Source: Ignavibacteria bacterium
GTDB lineage: Bacteria > Bacteroidota > Ignavibacteria > Tepidaquicellales > Tepidaquicellaceae
NCBI GenBank assembly: GCA_016716125.1
Contig: JADJWZ010000008.1
Location: forward strand, 216,987 to 280,986
Direction of reading: 5' to 3'
DNA: 64,000 nucleotides
Notes under the pieces: generated by a model
Seen by the model: the letters and a program-made list of their open reading frames with translations, nothing else
Database searches by the model: none
What the model was told of the DNA's origin: nothing
In this document: positions 27,134 to 35,464 of the stretch, one piece after another
How the letters are laid out: every line of letters begins with the position of its first letter
Position numbering within the stretch: the first letter of the stretch is position 1
Position numbers and translations under genes: made by a program

Positions 27134-28451
27134 TTAAGGCGTAATCCTTTGTACAAAATTAAAAGCGTTTGTTTCCACTATTACTAAATCGGAAATATCC
27201 GTTATTTCATCACCATTCAGATCAGTTGTCTTATAACCGGCGGCAAAAGTAAATGAATTATTATCAACAAACTGATAATCAGTAACGTCTATAATTCCGT
27301 CGTGAACAATTTCGCCGTTATAGAAACAATATCTGTTTCCTTTTTTTATCACGTTATTTCCAAAAGTATTGCCTGTGCCTTGAGTAAAATTATATGAGAG
27401 TGCGTCCTGATAAAATTCATTTGGCAGTCTACTCCATGACTCTATCATATTCCTGTGAGTTACTGCAATATAGTATTTGGACAAATTTGAGATTGTGTTA
27501 AAGTTAAATATATTAAAACCATTCGAATCGAGTACAGCCTTTTTAGATTCAGCGATTTGATAAGGAGACCGGTTGTAACGTATAGAAACTGTTACGGTAT
27601 CTTTCACCATTTTATCCGATATATTATTATAAAATCCCTGAATTAATGCATTCATCGACAGAGCCAAATTTTTATTTTGTAAAAGCGTGCCGTTCCATGA
27701 AGTGCCGATTCTTATACCGTCAATTTTCATAGAACTTTTACTTAAACCGTCAGACTGAATAAATGAATTTGCAAGTACAATATCTCCAATGTTCAGTATA
27801 TCATTTCCGGCGGAGTCGAGCGCAATCGGAGTAGCAGGCTCATTCACCGGCACCCCGGAACTAAAAGCGTATAATTTACAAACATCATTTGTACCGCTTC
27901 CGGGTTTAAAAGTATAAGACGCTACGATCAAATAAGTTGTATTTGTATTATATATGTTATTAGAAAATACCGTGCTGTCGGTATATTTTTTTATACCGAG
28001 TTTAAATGTGTTTCCCGTAACTTTTTTAAAAAAAGTTTTCGTATTAAAATTAGTCGCTCCTCCCTGCTGATCGAGATTAATACAAAAACCTTCGGTAGCA
28101 TTAAGTGACATACTGTCTACTCTCACCAAAAAAGACAGATACACTGTTCCCTCTATCAAAGGAGCGCCGCTTTTAAACTGACATGATATAAACTTCACCG
28201 CTTGATTCATTCGGAATGAATACACAATTTCCTTTACCTGATCCAATGTATCCTGTATATGTTAAACCCGGCGAAATTATTTTTGCTTTATTGTTCGAAG
28301 TTGAAGATCTGAACCATCCTGCATTTCCTTCAATAGTGTCTCTTACGGAATAATTAAAGTTTTCAATATAAACAGGCTGTGAGAATGAAATTGAAAATGT
28401 TACAAGAAAAGCTAAAACTGCAATCAAAATTACAATTAAAATTTTGTTCAT
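27134..28451 (-). CDS. Secreted jelly-roll-type protein with dockerin-like module (tandem paralogue B), one frameshift
   Basis: This gene closely parallels the one at 25782-27086, domain for domain. It starts at ATG 28451 with a signal peptide (VILIAVLAFLVTFSISFSQP), runs in one frame to about 28190 and continues in another. Dropping one base there restores GEVYSCQFKSGAPLIEGTVY, which aligns without gaps to GEVYTNQFLYGAPLNQGTVY in paralogue A. The repaired length is ~438 residues. The module ends TDLNGDEITDISD and VQRITP. The coding sequence is otherwise intact, which favours a sequence error over inactivation. A 375-bp intergenic region with the presumed promoter lies upstream. Confidence 0.83.
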
Positions 28452-28826
28452 GTTTTTTTGTTAATAATTAATTAAAAAAATTTTAAAGCCTTAAGCCGCC
28501 TTTTGAAGGCGGCGTATCGGGCATCTTCCAGGGTGACGTTTGAAAGACGGGAAATTGCTCATTCGTCTTTTTTAAGGAAGTTAATCTTTTAAAATTTTTT
28601 TGGTGTCACCCTGAAAAAATCTTTACAAAAATACTTCCGCAGAATAGACAGAGCAAAGATTTTTTTTCGCAAATGTTTTTAATAAATCCAATTAATATCA
28701 AAGGGAAATTTACTATAATGTTTATTTTTGTGATGTTTTCAATGGTTTTTCACAATTCAGATATGTAAATTTGTTTTTATTTTTATAGGGTATATATTTA
28801 TAAATTAATTAATCAGATCATTAATA
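28452..28826. other. 375-bp divergent intergenic region
   Basis: The region separates the minus-strand secreted-protein genes from the + strand gene at 28827 and must hold both promoters. It contains a GC hairpin GCCGCC-TTTTGAA-GGCGGC (28495-28513) in what would be the leader of the minus gene. It also has a spaced inverted repeat CAGGGTGAC (28529-28537) / GTCACCCTG (28605-28613), with a weaker AAAGACG/CGTCTTT pair in between. No gene was seen. Confidence 0.7.
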
Positions 28827-30287
28827 TTGACAGGATCGAATATAATTGACATACTTAGTTCATTTTCAAAGGAAGAATTAAAGAAATTCAGGACTTTTAT
28901 TTCAGGATCCTATTTCAATAAAAATAAAAACGTAACTTCCTTTTTTGACCAAATTATAAAATTTCATCCTGATTTTCCTGAATCAAAAATCAGTAAGGAA
29001 ATTGTCTTTTTAAAATTATTTCCAAAGACAGATTTTAACGACGGTCTGATGAGGACGCTTATATTTAATCTGAATAATCTGTTGAAGGAATTTATAATAT
29101 TAGAAAGCGATGAAAACACTTTGCTGAAAAAAGAAATTATTTTGTTAAAGGAGTACAATAAGAAAAAACTTAAAAAACTTTTTCTGAAAAAGTTTGAAGA
29201 GTTGAATTCAATTCTTGATAAGGCAAAAATAAAGGATGACGAATATTTTATGACACGAATTAAATTGCAGAGAGAAATGGAAATATTCATTGAGATCAAC
29301 AGGTTCGGGAAAAAGGATTACAATCAGTTCAAAGTTTTTTCTGTTAAAAATATGAGCGAGAATCTGACTAATTTTATTTATCTGACCATTATTTCATACA
29401 ACAGTCTGATGTTTGAAGAGAGCGATGAAAAGATGAAGGAACTTTCAACTGAACTGCTCAACATTGTCAAGGAAAAATTTCTGACGGATGAAAATGCTGT
29501 TTCAGATAATCCAATTTTGAATCTCAATAAGCTTCAGATTATGCTTCATAAATACGGGAAAGAAGAGTATTACAAAAAGCTAAAAGAAATTTTTATAAAT
29601 AAACAAAATGAAACAGATCATTTTGAAAGATATAATCTGCATAATGTACTTCAGCATTACTGCTTAAATAAGTTGTTTGAAGGTAAACCCGGGTATAGAA
29701 GGGAGAGATTTGAATTATATAAAATCGCTTTGGAGCAGAGATTATTTTCTTTATATGAAAAAGATTATTTTGATGATATGCTTTTCGGGAATATTGTTCT
29801 TGTAGCAATTTCAGTGGATGAGCTTGTCTGGCTGAATGAATTTATAGAAAAATACAGTCACCTGCTTTCTCCGGAAGTCAGCGACAGCGTTAAGAAGTAT
29901 TCCTTTGCTAAATTAAATTTTGCACAGAATAATTTTTCTGAAGCCCTTAAATTATTGAACAGCATTGAGTTAACAAATTATGTCCGCAATAATTTTTCCG
30001 TAAGAGATCTGGTAATGAAATCCATGTATGAGCTTGGATATTTTACCGAGCTTTATTATCAGTTTGACGCATACAGTCAGTTCCTCAGAAAAAACAGGAA
30101 GAACATAGGAAGTCTTCGATTAAAAAGAGCAACTAATTTCCTGACATATTTCAGGAAACTCGTTAAAGTAAAAGAGAATACTGATATACAACAATGCAGT
30201 GAAATTGAATTTGAGCTGAATAATAATACTGAAATCATGGAAAGAACATGGCTTCAGAGTAAACTTGCCGAAATTAAGAAAAGGTGA
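28827..30287 (+). CDS. Helical protein of unknown function
   Basis: The 486-residue protein is rich in Leu, Lys, Glu and Phe, and appears almost entirely alpha-helical with TPR-like spacing. There is no signal peptide and no membrane span. The N terminus, LSSFSKEELKKFRTFISGSY followed by FNKNKNVTSFFDQI and LMRTLIFNLNNLLKEF, matches a pattern I associate with uncharacterised Bacteroidota-group proteins. No enzymatic motif was found. Translation most likely starts at TTG 28827. It is a single-gene unit: a 375-bp divergent region lies upstream and a terminator hairpin follows it. It sits exactly between the secreted-protein island and the resumption of the glycan locus, so its role may have nothing to do with either. 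Confidence 0.75.
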   Translation: MTGSNIIDILSSFSKEELKKFRTFISGSYFNKNKNVTSFFDQIIKFHPDFPESKISKEIVFLKLFPKTDFNDGLMRTLIFNLNNLLKEFIILESDENTLLKKEIILLKEYNKKKLKKLFLKKFEELNSILDKAKIKDDEYFMTRIKLQREMEIFIEINRFGKKDYNQFKVFSVKNMSENLTNFIYLTIISYNSLMFEESDEKMKELSTELLNIVKEKFLTDENAVSDNPILNLNKLQIMLHKYGKEEYYKKLKEIFINKQNETDHFERYNLHNVLQHYCLNKLFEGKPGYRRERFELYKIALEQRLFSLYEKDYFDDMLFGNIVLVAISVDELVWLNEFIEKYSHLLSPEVSDSVKKYSFAKLNFAQNNFSEALKLLNSIELTNYVRNNFSVRDLVMKSMYELGYFTELYYQFDAYSQFLRKNRKNIGSLRLKRATNFLTYFRKLVKVKENTDIQQCSEIEFELNNNTEIMERTWLQSKLAEIKKR

Positions 30288-30356
30288 AATGAATTTTTTA
30301 AGTGACTTAAGTTTAATATGTTTAGGCAAATTTTTTAAAGCTGCCTTATTAATCTC

Positions 30357-30374
30357 AGAGGATTCCTCTTTTTT
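30357..30374 (+). terminator. Short rho-independent terminator
   Basis: AGAGG (30357-30361) and CCTCT (30365-30369) form a 5-bp stem with an ATT loop, followed directly by TTTTT. It lies 70 bp after the helical-protein gene and 19 bp before the next start. Confidence 0.6.
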
Positions 30375-30392
30375 ATATTATAACCGGCTAAG

Positions 30393-31529
30393 TTGCTTAA
30401 AGTAAAGAAGAAAATTATAATTACCGGAAGCGTGCCGCCGCCTTATCACGGTTCAAGCGTGTATATAGAAAATCTGCTGGGATCGGATTTAAAAGATGAA
30501 TTTGAAATTCATCATCATAATATTTCTGATCACAGAGATCTTAAGAATCTTTCAAAGCTGGATCTGACTAATGTTAAAGTTGCTTTGAAAAGTATCAGCG
30601 GAATGAGGTCTTTTGTTAAAAAAATTAAACCTGATATTGTATATATACCTGTTGCTTCAAACTTTCTTCCGTTTCTTCGCGACGGGTTTTTGATAATTAC
30701 GGCTTCAAAATATTCAGACGCAAAAATTATCATTCATCTGCATGAAGGAAATTATTTCAGAGAAATATTTTACAATAGATCCGCTGAGCCGGTAAAATAT
30801 TTCATTAGAAAGGCATTGTCTAAAGTTCATACGGCTATTGTCTACAGCAATAATCTGAAAAGCAATTTCGAAGGACTTGTAAAAAATATTACCGCATTTC
30901 CAAACGGAGCTGACTTTCCGGATGCGGAAAATTACAAACGAATTCAGAAAGAACCGGATGAAAAATTTATAATCAGTTATTATGCAAATCTCTACGAAAG
31001 TAAAGGCATACTTGACCTGCTGAATGCAGCTGTAATTTTAAAAAACAAAAACAGGAATTTTGAACTGCACATTGCCGGTGATTATCCGGACAAAGAAAGC
31101 GTTACGGAAAATAAAGCGAAAGAAATTATCAACGCGGGAAGTATTAAAGAAAAAGTTTTTTTTCACGGTGTGGTCTCAGCAAAAGACAAGGAAGTTTTTC
31201 TGAGAAATACTGATATACTTGTTCATCCGACCTGGTATCCTTATGAAGGATGTCCGCTTGCTATTATAGAAGCTTTTGCTCACGGAATTCCGGTCATCTC
31301 AATTAGAGATACAGGAGCAATTCCTGAGATGATAGATGACGGAGTAACAGGATTACTTGTAGAAAAGAAAAGTCCGGAGAAAATTTCAGATGCAATTATA
31401 ATTTTAAGTGACAATAAATCATTAAGAGAAAGTATAAGCGCTGCTGCAGTAAAATCATATTTAAAAAAATTTACGGCGGGTATTAATATCAATAATATAA
31501 TTACTACATTTAATAATGCATTAAACTGA
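30393..31529 (+). CDS. GT4-family glycosyltransferase
   Basis: The 378-residue GT-B enzyme has ITGSVPPPYHGSSVYIENLL at the N terminus, a typical GT4 acceptor-loop pattern, and NGADFPDAENY at the domain junction. The donor site is HPTWYPYEGCPLAIIEAFAH followed by GIPVIS, with the EX7E pair intact. The start is TTG 30393. It opens the second half of the glycan locus and is followed 23 bp later by a WecG-type transferase. It probably acts on the lipid-linked oligosaccharide in the cytoplasm; donor and linkage are unknown. Confidence 0.9.
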   Translation: MLKVKKKIIITGSVPPPYHGSSVYIENLLGSDLKDEFEIHHHNISDHRDLKNLSKLDLTNVKVALKSISGMRSFVKKIKPDIVYIPVASNFLPFLRDGFLIITASKYSDAKIIIHLHEGNYFREIFYNRSAEPVKYFIRKALSKVHTAIVYSNNLKSNFEGLVKNITAFPNGADFPDAENYKRIQKEPDEKFIISYYANLYESKGILDLLNAAVILKNKNRNFELHIAGDYPDKESVTENKAKEIINAGSIKEKVFFHGVVSAKDKEVFLRNTDILVHPTWYPYEGCPLAIIEAFAHGIPVISIRDTGAIPEMIDDGVTGLLVEKKSPEKISDAIIILSDNKSLRESISAAAVKSYLKKFTAGININNIITTFNNALN

Positions 31530-31552
31530 ATTGACTAATAAACATTTATAAA

Positions 31553-32326
31553 TTGGAAATCAAAAATTTTTATTTCAAAGGAATAAAAATCAGCTGCTGT
31601 GATATAGAAAGTTCAGTTCAGTATACTATTGATTTCATAAACGGAAACACAGGCGCCGGATACATTTGTGTAACTGACACCGGAAATTTAGTAAATGCAT
31701 TTAAAAGAAATCCGGCACTCAAAAAAGCAATTAATAATTCTCTACTGTCTCTTCCGGATGGCAGACCGTTATCTGTATTTGCGCAGCTGAAGGGAATTAA
31801 AGGAATCGGAAGAGTAGCAGGTCCGGATTTTATGAAGGAAGTATTCAGAAGGTCCGGAGGTACGGAATTAAAGCATTTTTTCCTAGGAGACACGGAAGAA
31901 ATTTTACAAAGGATCTGCGTTAAAGCAAAAAGTGAATATGCAATAAATATCTGCGGGACTTACAGTCCGGAATTTAATCAGGTGAAAGATATATCAAATG
32001 AAATAATAATGGATAAAATTAAAACAGCAGATGCGGATTTTATTTGGGTGGCTCTTGGCGGCGGAAAACAGGAAGTATGGATGATGAACAATTTTAAAAA
32101 ACTTAACAAGGGAATCCTGACCGGTGTAGGCGCTGCATTCCGTTTTTATCTAGGTGATATAAAAAGAGCTCCTGTATTTTTTCAGAGGATCGGAATGGAA
32201 TGGTTTTTCAGACTGATACAGCAGCCGGGAAAAATGACAGTCAGATATTTTAAAACGCTTCCGTATTTTGTATTCTATTCGGCGGGAGAAATTTTCAAAT
32301 CAAAATCTAAATTAATTAAAAACTGA
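31553..32326 (+). CDS. WecG/TagA/CpsF-family glycosyltransferase (GT26), copy 1
   Basis: The 257-residue protein has the family pattern YICVTDTGNLVNAFKRNPAL, SLLSLPDGRPLS, RVAGPDFMKEV, HFFLGDTEEIL and VALGGGKQEVWM. It ends with the basic amphipathic segment RIGMEWFFRLIQQPGKMTVR typical of GT26 enzymes, which anchors the protein to the membrane. GT26 members transfer ManNAc, ManNAcA, glucose or related sugars to a polyprenyl-diphosphate-linked acceptor early in assembly. It starts with TTG 31553 and its TGA overlaps the ATG of the next gene by one base. A second, more divergent copy lies at 46380-47095. Confidence 0.9.
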   Translation: MEIKNFYFKGIKISCCDIESSVQYTIDFINGNTGAGYICVTDTGNLVNAFKRNPALKKAINNSLLSLPDGRPLSVFAQLKGIKGIGRVAGPDFMKEVFRRSGGTELKHFFLGDTEEILQRICVKAKSEYAINICGTYSPEFNQVKDISNEIIMDKIKTADADFIWVALGGGKQEVWMMNNFKKLNKGILTGVGAAFRFYLGDIKRAPVFFQRIGMEWFFRLIQQPGKMTVRYFKTLPYFVFYSAGEIFKSKSKLIKN

Positions 32327-33432
32327 TGCAGGTTCCTTTTACTGATCTTAAAAGTCAGAATAATCTCATCCGCGAAGAAGCGCTTTCTTCAATTGCAGAT
32401 ATTATTGATAATTCTTCTTTCATTCTCGGCAAAGCTGTTACGGATTTTGAAGCAGCGTTTGCAAAAGCGCATGATGTAAAGCATTGTATTGCTGTGAGTT
32501 CCGGCACTGACGCAAACCATCTTGCTCTATGGGCGCACTGCGTAAAAACCGGAGATGAAGTTATTATGCCGGCGAATACTTTTATTGCGACTGCATGGGG
32601 AGCGACATTGTGCGGAGCAAAACCGGTCTTTGCGGATTGTCACGAAAAAAGTTATAACATCGACCCGGAAAAAATTGAAGAGAAAGTAACTGGTAAGACA
32701 AAAGCGATTGTTGCGGTTCATCTCTACGGACAGACGTCAGACCTTGATCCATTAAGGGAAATTGCCGCAAGAAAAAATATTTTTTTAATTGAAGATGCAG
32801 CGCAGTCACATATTGCTATGTATAAAGGAAAGAAAGCCGGCGGACTTTCATCAGCTGCTTCATTCAGTTTTTATCCCGGAAAAAATCTTGGAGCTTTCGG
32901 TGAAGGCGGCGCGGTTACAACCAACGATGATGAACTTGCCCGGAAAGTAAAAATGCTCAGAGATCACGGATCAGATAAAAAATATTATCACAAATATCAT
33001 GGTCACAATTACAGAATGGAAGGGATTCAGGGTGCTGTACTTGGTTTAAAGTTAAAGCATCTCGAAGCATGGACTGAAAAGCGAAGGGCTGCCGCTGCTA
33101 AATATTCAGAACTGCTCATAGGTTCAGAGCGGATAATTTTGCCTGAAGAAATGGAATACGGAAAACATGTTTATCATTTATATGTGATCAGAATTAAGAA
33201 CAGGGATGAACTGCAGAAATTTTTATCAGACAATGGAATTTCTACAGGACTTCATTACCCGGTGCCGCTTCATCTTCAGGAATGCTTTAAGGATCTTGGT
33301 TACAGTAAAAATGATTTTCCGAATTCAGAGACTTTGGCGGATGAATGTCTATCACTTCCGATGTTTCCCGATATAAGTGATGAGCAGATCAATTATGTGT
33401 GTGATAAAATTAAACATTTTTTAAAAGGATAA
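32326..33432 (+). CDS. DegT/DnrJ/EryC1/StrS sugar aminotransferase, WbpE-like, second copy
   Basis: The 368-residue PLP enzyme has VSSGTDANHL (residues 58-66), Asp157 in LIEDAAQS and the Schiff-base Lys186 in SFYPGKNLGAFGEGG. The N-terminal VPFTDLKSQ and the C-terminal YPVPLHLQECF match the enzyme at 431-1597 closely, and both resemble WbpE, which makes UDP-2-acetamido-3-amino-glucuronate. A WbpD-like acetyltransferase two genes downstream (34915) would complete the next step, so this copy is the better candidate for that pathway. It is translationally coupled to the upstream GT26 gene. The WbpA/WbpB partners are not in the window. Confidence 0.92.
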   Translation: MQVPFTDLKSQNNLIREEALSSIADIIDNSSFILGKAVTDFEAAFAKAHDVKHCIAVSSGTDANHLALWAHCVKTGDEVIMPANTFIATAWGATLCGAKPVFADCHEKSYNIDPEKIEEKVTGKTKAIVAVHLYGQTSDLDPLREIAARKNIFLIEDAAQSHIAMYKGKKAGGLSSAASFSFYPGKNLGAFGEGGAVTTNDDELARKVKMLRDHGSDKKYYHKYHGHNYRMEGIQGAVLGLKLKHLEAWTEKRRAAAAKYSELLIGSERIILPEEMEYGKHVYHLYVIRIKNRDELQKFLSDNGISTGLHYPVPLHLQECFKDLGYSKNDFPNSETLADECLSLPMFPDISDEQINYVCDKIKHFLKG

Positions 33433-33472
33433 ATTGAGTTATTCTTATGGAAATATTAATATCTGAACAATA

Positions 33473-34909
33473 ATGAAGTATCCCAGATATAAATACGTAT
33501 TTGCACTGTTTGATTTTGCAATAATATTCCTTTCCTTTAAAGTTTCTGAATATATAACTGCAAATGTTCTGAACAAGAATGTCATCCTGAATGAAAATGA
33601 ATTTCTGACATATCTTACCTTTACGGCTTTCTCACTAATATTCGTATTTATATTTCAGAATAATAATCTGTACAAAATTAATATTCTGCTGACGCGTGCT
33701 CCGCATCTTACTGCTCTTTTAAAATCTTTTATTTACGGAATTCTTCTTCTCATAATTTTTTCATTCGTAATTAAATTCAATCTTCTTCTGTCATCAAGAT
33801 TCTTTGTATTTTTCTTTTTTCTCACCGGATTCACATGTGTTTCAGTTTTCCGAATATTAATTTTGAAACCATTTTACATGCACTTTACAAAGATACTTAA
33901 CAACAGTAATATTTTAATTATCGGCGCCGGTAAATCAGGTAAACTCCTTGCAGAAAAATTATTGTTCGAAAATTTTTACGGAATAAAAATAACAGGTTTT
34001 TTGGATGACAATGTCAGAAAAGGCGAAGATGTTTTTAAAGAATTCCTTTGCCTTGGTAAAATAAGCGATCTTAAAGAAGTTGTTAAAAAATATAATGTAG
34101 ATGAGATAATCATTTCCATAGATAAGATAGAATACGAAAATCTGATGGAGCTGATCGACAGATGCAATGAATTGTATAAAAGCGTAAAGCTTACATCTGA
34201 ACTGTTTAATATTGTGCCGGAAAAGATTGTAACAGAGTCTTATTCGGGAATTCCGGTCGTTGATCTTTCTCCGAAAGTTAACAGGAATCTTAATTATCTT
34301 TATAAGCGCACTTTTGATTACGCGGCATCTTTTATAGGGCTCATTGTGCTATCGCCTTTATTCCTTGTAATTTCCATACTTGTCAAATTCTCTTCTCCCG
34401 GTGAGATTTTTTTCAGACAGATCCGGATCGGTAAAAACGGGAAAAAATTTAACTTCTATAAATTCAGATCAATGTATATTGAAAATGAGAAGGATACTAT
34501 TAGAGAACAGAGTATGATGGAGTTTATGAAAAACGATAAAACTTTAATTAATGGTTCGTCGAAAATATTAAATGAAAAAAGAGTAACGCCGGTCGGAAAA
34601 TTTTTGAGAAAGACTTCACTTGATGAACTTCCTCAGCTGTACAATGTATTGAAAGGCGACATGAGTCTGGTTGGTCCGCGGCCATGCCTGCCGTATGAGT
34701 TTGACGCGTACGACGAGTGGCATAAAAGAAGAAACATCGTATTCCCGGGTTGCACAGGCGTCTGGCAGGTTTCCGGTAGAAGTTCGGTTTCATTTAAAGA
34801 TTCTATCGTACTTGATCTTTACTACATAAACAATATGACTCCCTGGCTTGACCTTCAGCTGATATTCAAAACTTTCCCTGTAATGATATTCGGCAGAGGA
34901 GCAAAATAA
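33473..34909 (+). CDS. Polyprenyl-phosphate hexose-1-phosphate transferase (WbaP/WcaJ type)
   Basis: The 478-residue protein has the full-length architecture of initiating phosphoglycosyltransferases. Four N-terminal membrane spans are followed by a Rossmann-like CoA-binding-type domain (NILIIGAGKSGKLLAEKLLF). After one further span comes the catalytic domain with FFRQIRIGKNGKKFNFYKFR, RKTSLDELPQLYNVLKGDMS followed by LVGPRP, and PGCTGVWQVSGR. It transfers a sugar phosphate (glucose, galactose or an N-acetylated sugar) from a nucleotide sugar to undecaprenyl phosphate, the first committed step of glycan assembly. It is the only such gene in the window, so it may start every lipid-linked glycan made by this locus. 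Confidence 0.94.
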   Translation: MKYPRYKYVFALFDFAIIFLSFKVSEYITANVLNKNVILNENEFLTYLTFTAFSLIFVFIFQNNNLYKINILLTRAPHLTALLKSFIYGILLLIIFSFVIKFNLLLSSRFFVFFFFLTGFTCVSVFRILILKPFYMHFTKILNNSNILIIGAGKSGKLLAEKLLFENFYGIKITGFLDDNVRKGEDVFKEFLCLGKISDLKEVVKKYNVDEIIISIDKIEYENLMELIDRCNELYKSVKLTSELFNIVPEKIVTESYSGIPVVDLSPKVNRNLNYLYKRTFDYAASFIGLIVLSPLFLVISILVKFSSPGEIFFRQIRIGKNGKKFNFYKFRSMYIENEKDTIREQSMMEFMKNDKTLINGSSKILNEKRVTPVGKFLRKTSLDELPQLYNVLKGDMSLVGPRPCLPYEFDAYDEWHKRRNIVFPGCTGVWQVSGRSSVSFKDSIVLDLYYINNMTPWLDLQLIFKTFPVMIFGRGAK

Positions 34910-34914
34910 ATTAA

Positions 34915-35397
34915 ATGGATAGTTCATCGGATAAAAAAAATATTGTAAATGTAAAACTCGGAAAGGACGTAAAGATCTTTGATTTTGTTAATCTTTACGG
35001 ATGCGAGATAGGTGACAATACAAAGATCGGTACGTTTGTAGAAATTCAGAAAAACGCTTCTGTCGGCAGGAACTGTAAAATATCTTCTCATACATTCATA
35101 TGTGAAGGAGTCCATATCGGTGATAACGTATTCATTGGCCATAACGTGACATTTATAAATGATAAATATCCAAGAGCTACGTCAGCCGGAGGAAATCTGC
35201 AGACTGAAGAAGACTGGACGGTAATAGAAACTTACATAAAGGACGGCGCATCAATCGGTTCTTCAGCTACAGTAATGTGCGGAGTTACGATCGGCGAAAA
35301 TTCTATTATTGCAGCCGGAGCAGTTGTTACAAAGGACATCCCCGCAAACGCAGTAGCAGGCGGAGTTCCTGCAAAGATCATGAAGAAAGTAAATTAG
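34915..35397 (+). CDS. Left-handed beta-helix sugar N-acetyltransferase, WbpD-like
   Basis: The 160-residue protein is a hexapeptide-repeat (LbH) acyltransferase. It has IGDNTKIGTFVEIQKNASVG, then NCKISSHTFICEGVHIGDNV, and the very characteristic FINDKYPRA insertion and EEDWT found in WbpD. WbpD N-acetylates the 3-amino group of UDP-GlcNAc3NA to give UDP-2,3-diacetamido-2,3-dideoxyglucuronate. The assignment to this branch is good, and the WbpE-like aminotransferase at 32326-33432 supports it. It begins 5 bp after the phosphotransferase stop; a 67-bp gap follows. Confidence 0.9.
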   Translation: MDSSSDKKNIVNVKLGKDVKIFDFVNLYGCEIGDNTKIGTFVEIQKNASVGRNCKISSHTFICEGVHIGDNVFIGHNVTFINDKYPRATSAGGNLQTEEDWTVIETYIKDGASIGSSATVMCGVTIGENSIIAAGAVVTKDIPANAVAGGVPAKIMKKVN

Positions 35398-35464
35398 ATA
35401 TTCGCATTCCTAACCATTGCATATCTGAATCCGGAGATTCAGATCAATTTAAAAACTTTCATAA

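Noticed and set aside
28766..28773. TAAATTTG as a Bacteroidetes -7 promoter box (consensus TAnnTTTG); likewise TAGATTTG at 47183-47190
   Set aside because: Both match the -7 consensus, but no TTG lies at the expected 17-19 bp spacing upstream, and the pattern is frequent by chance in AT-rich DNA.
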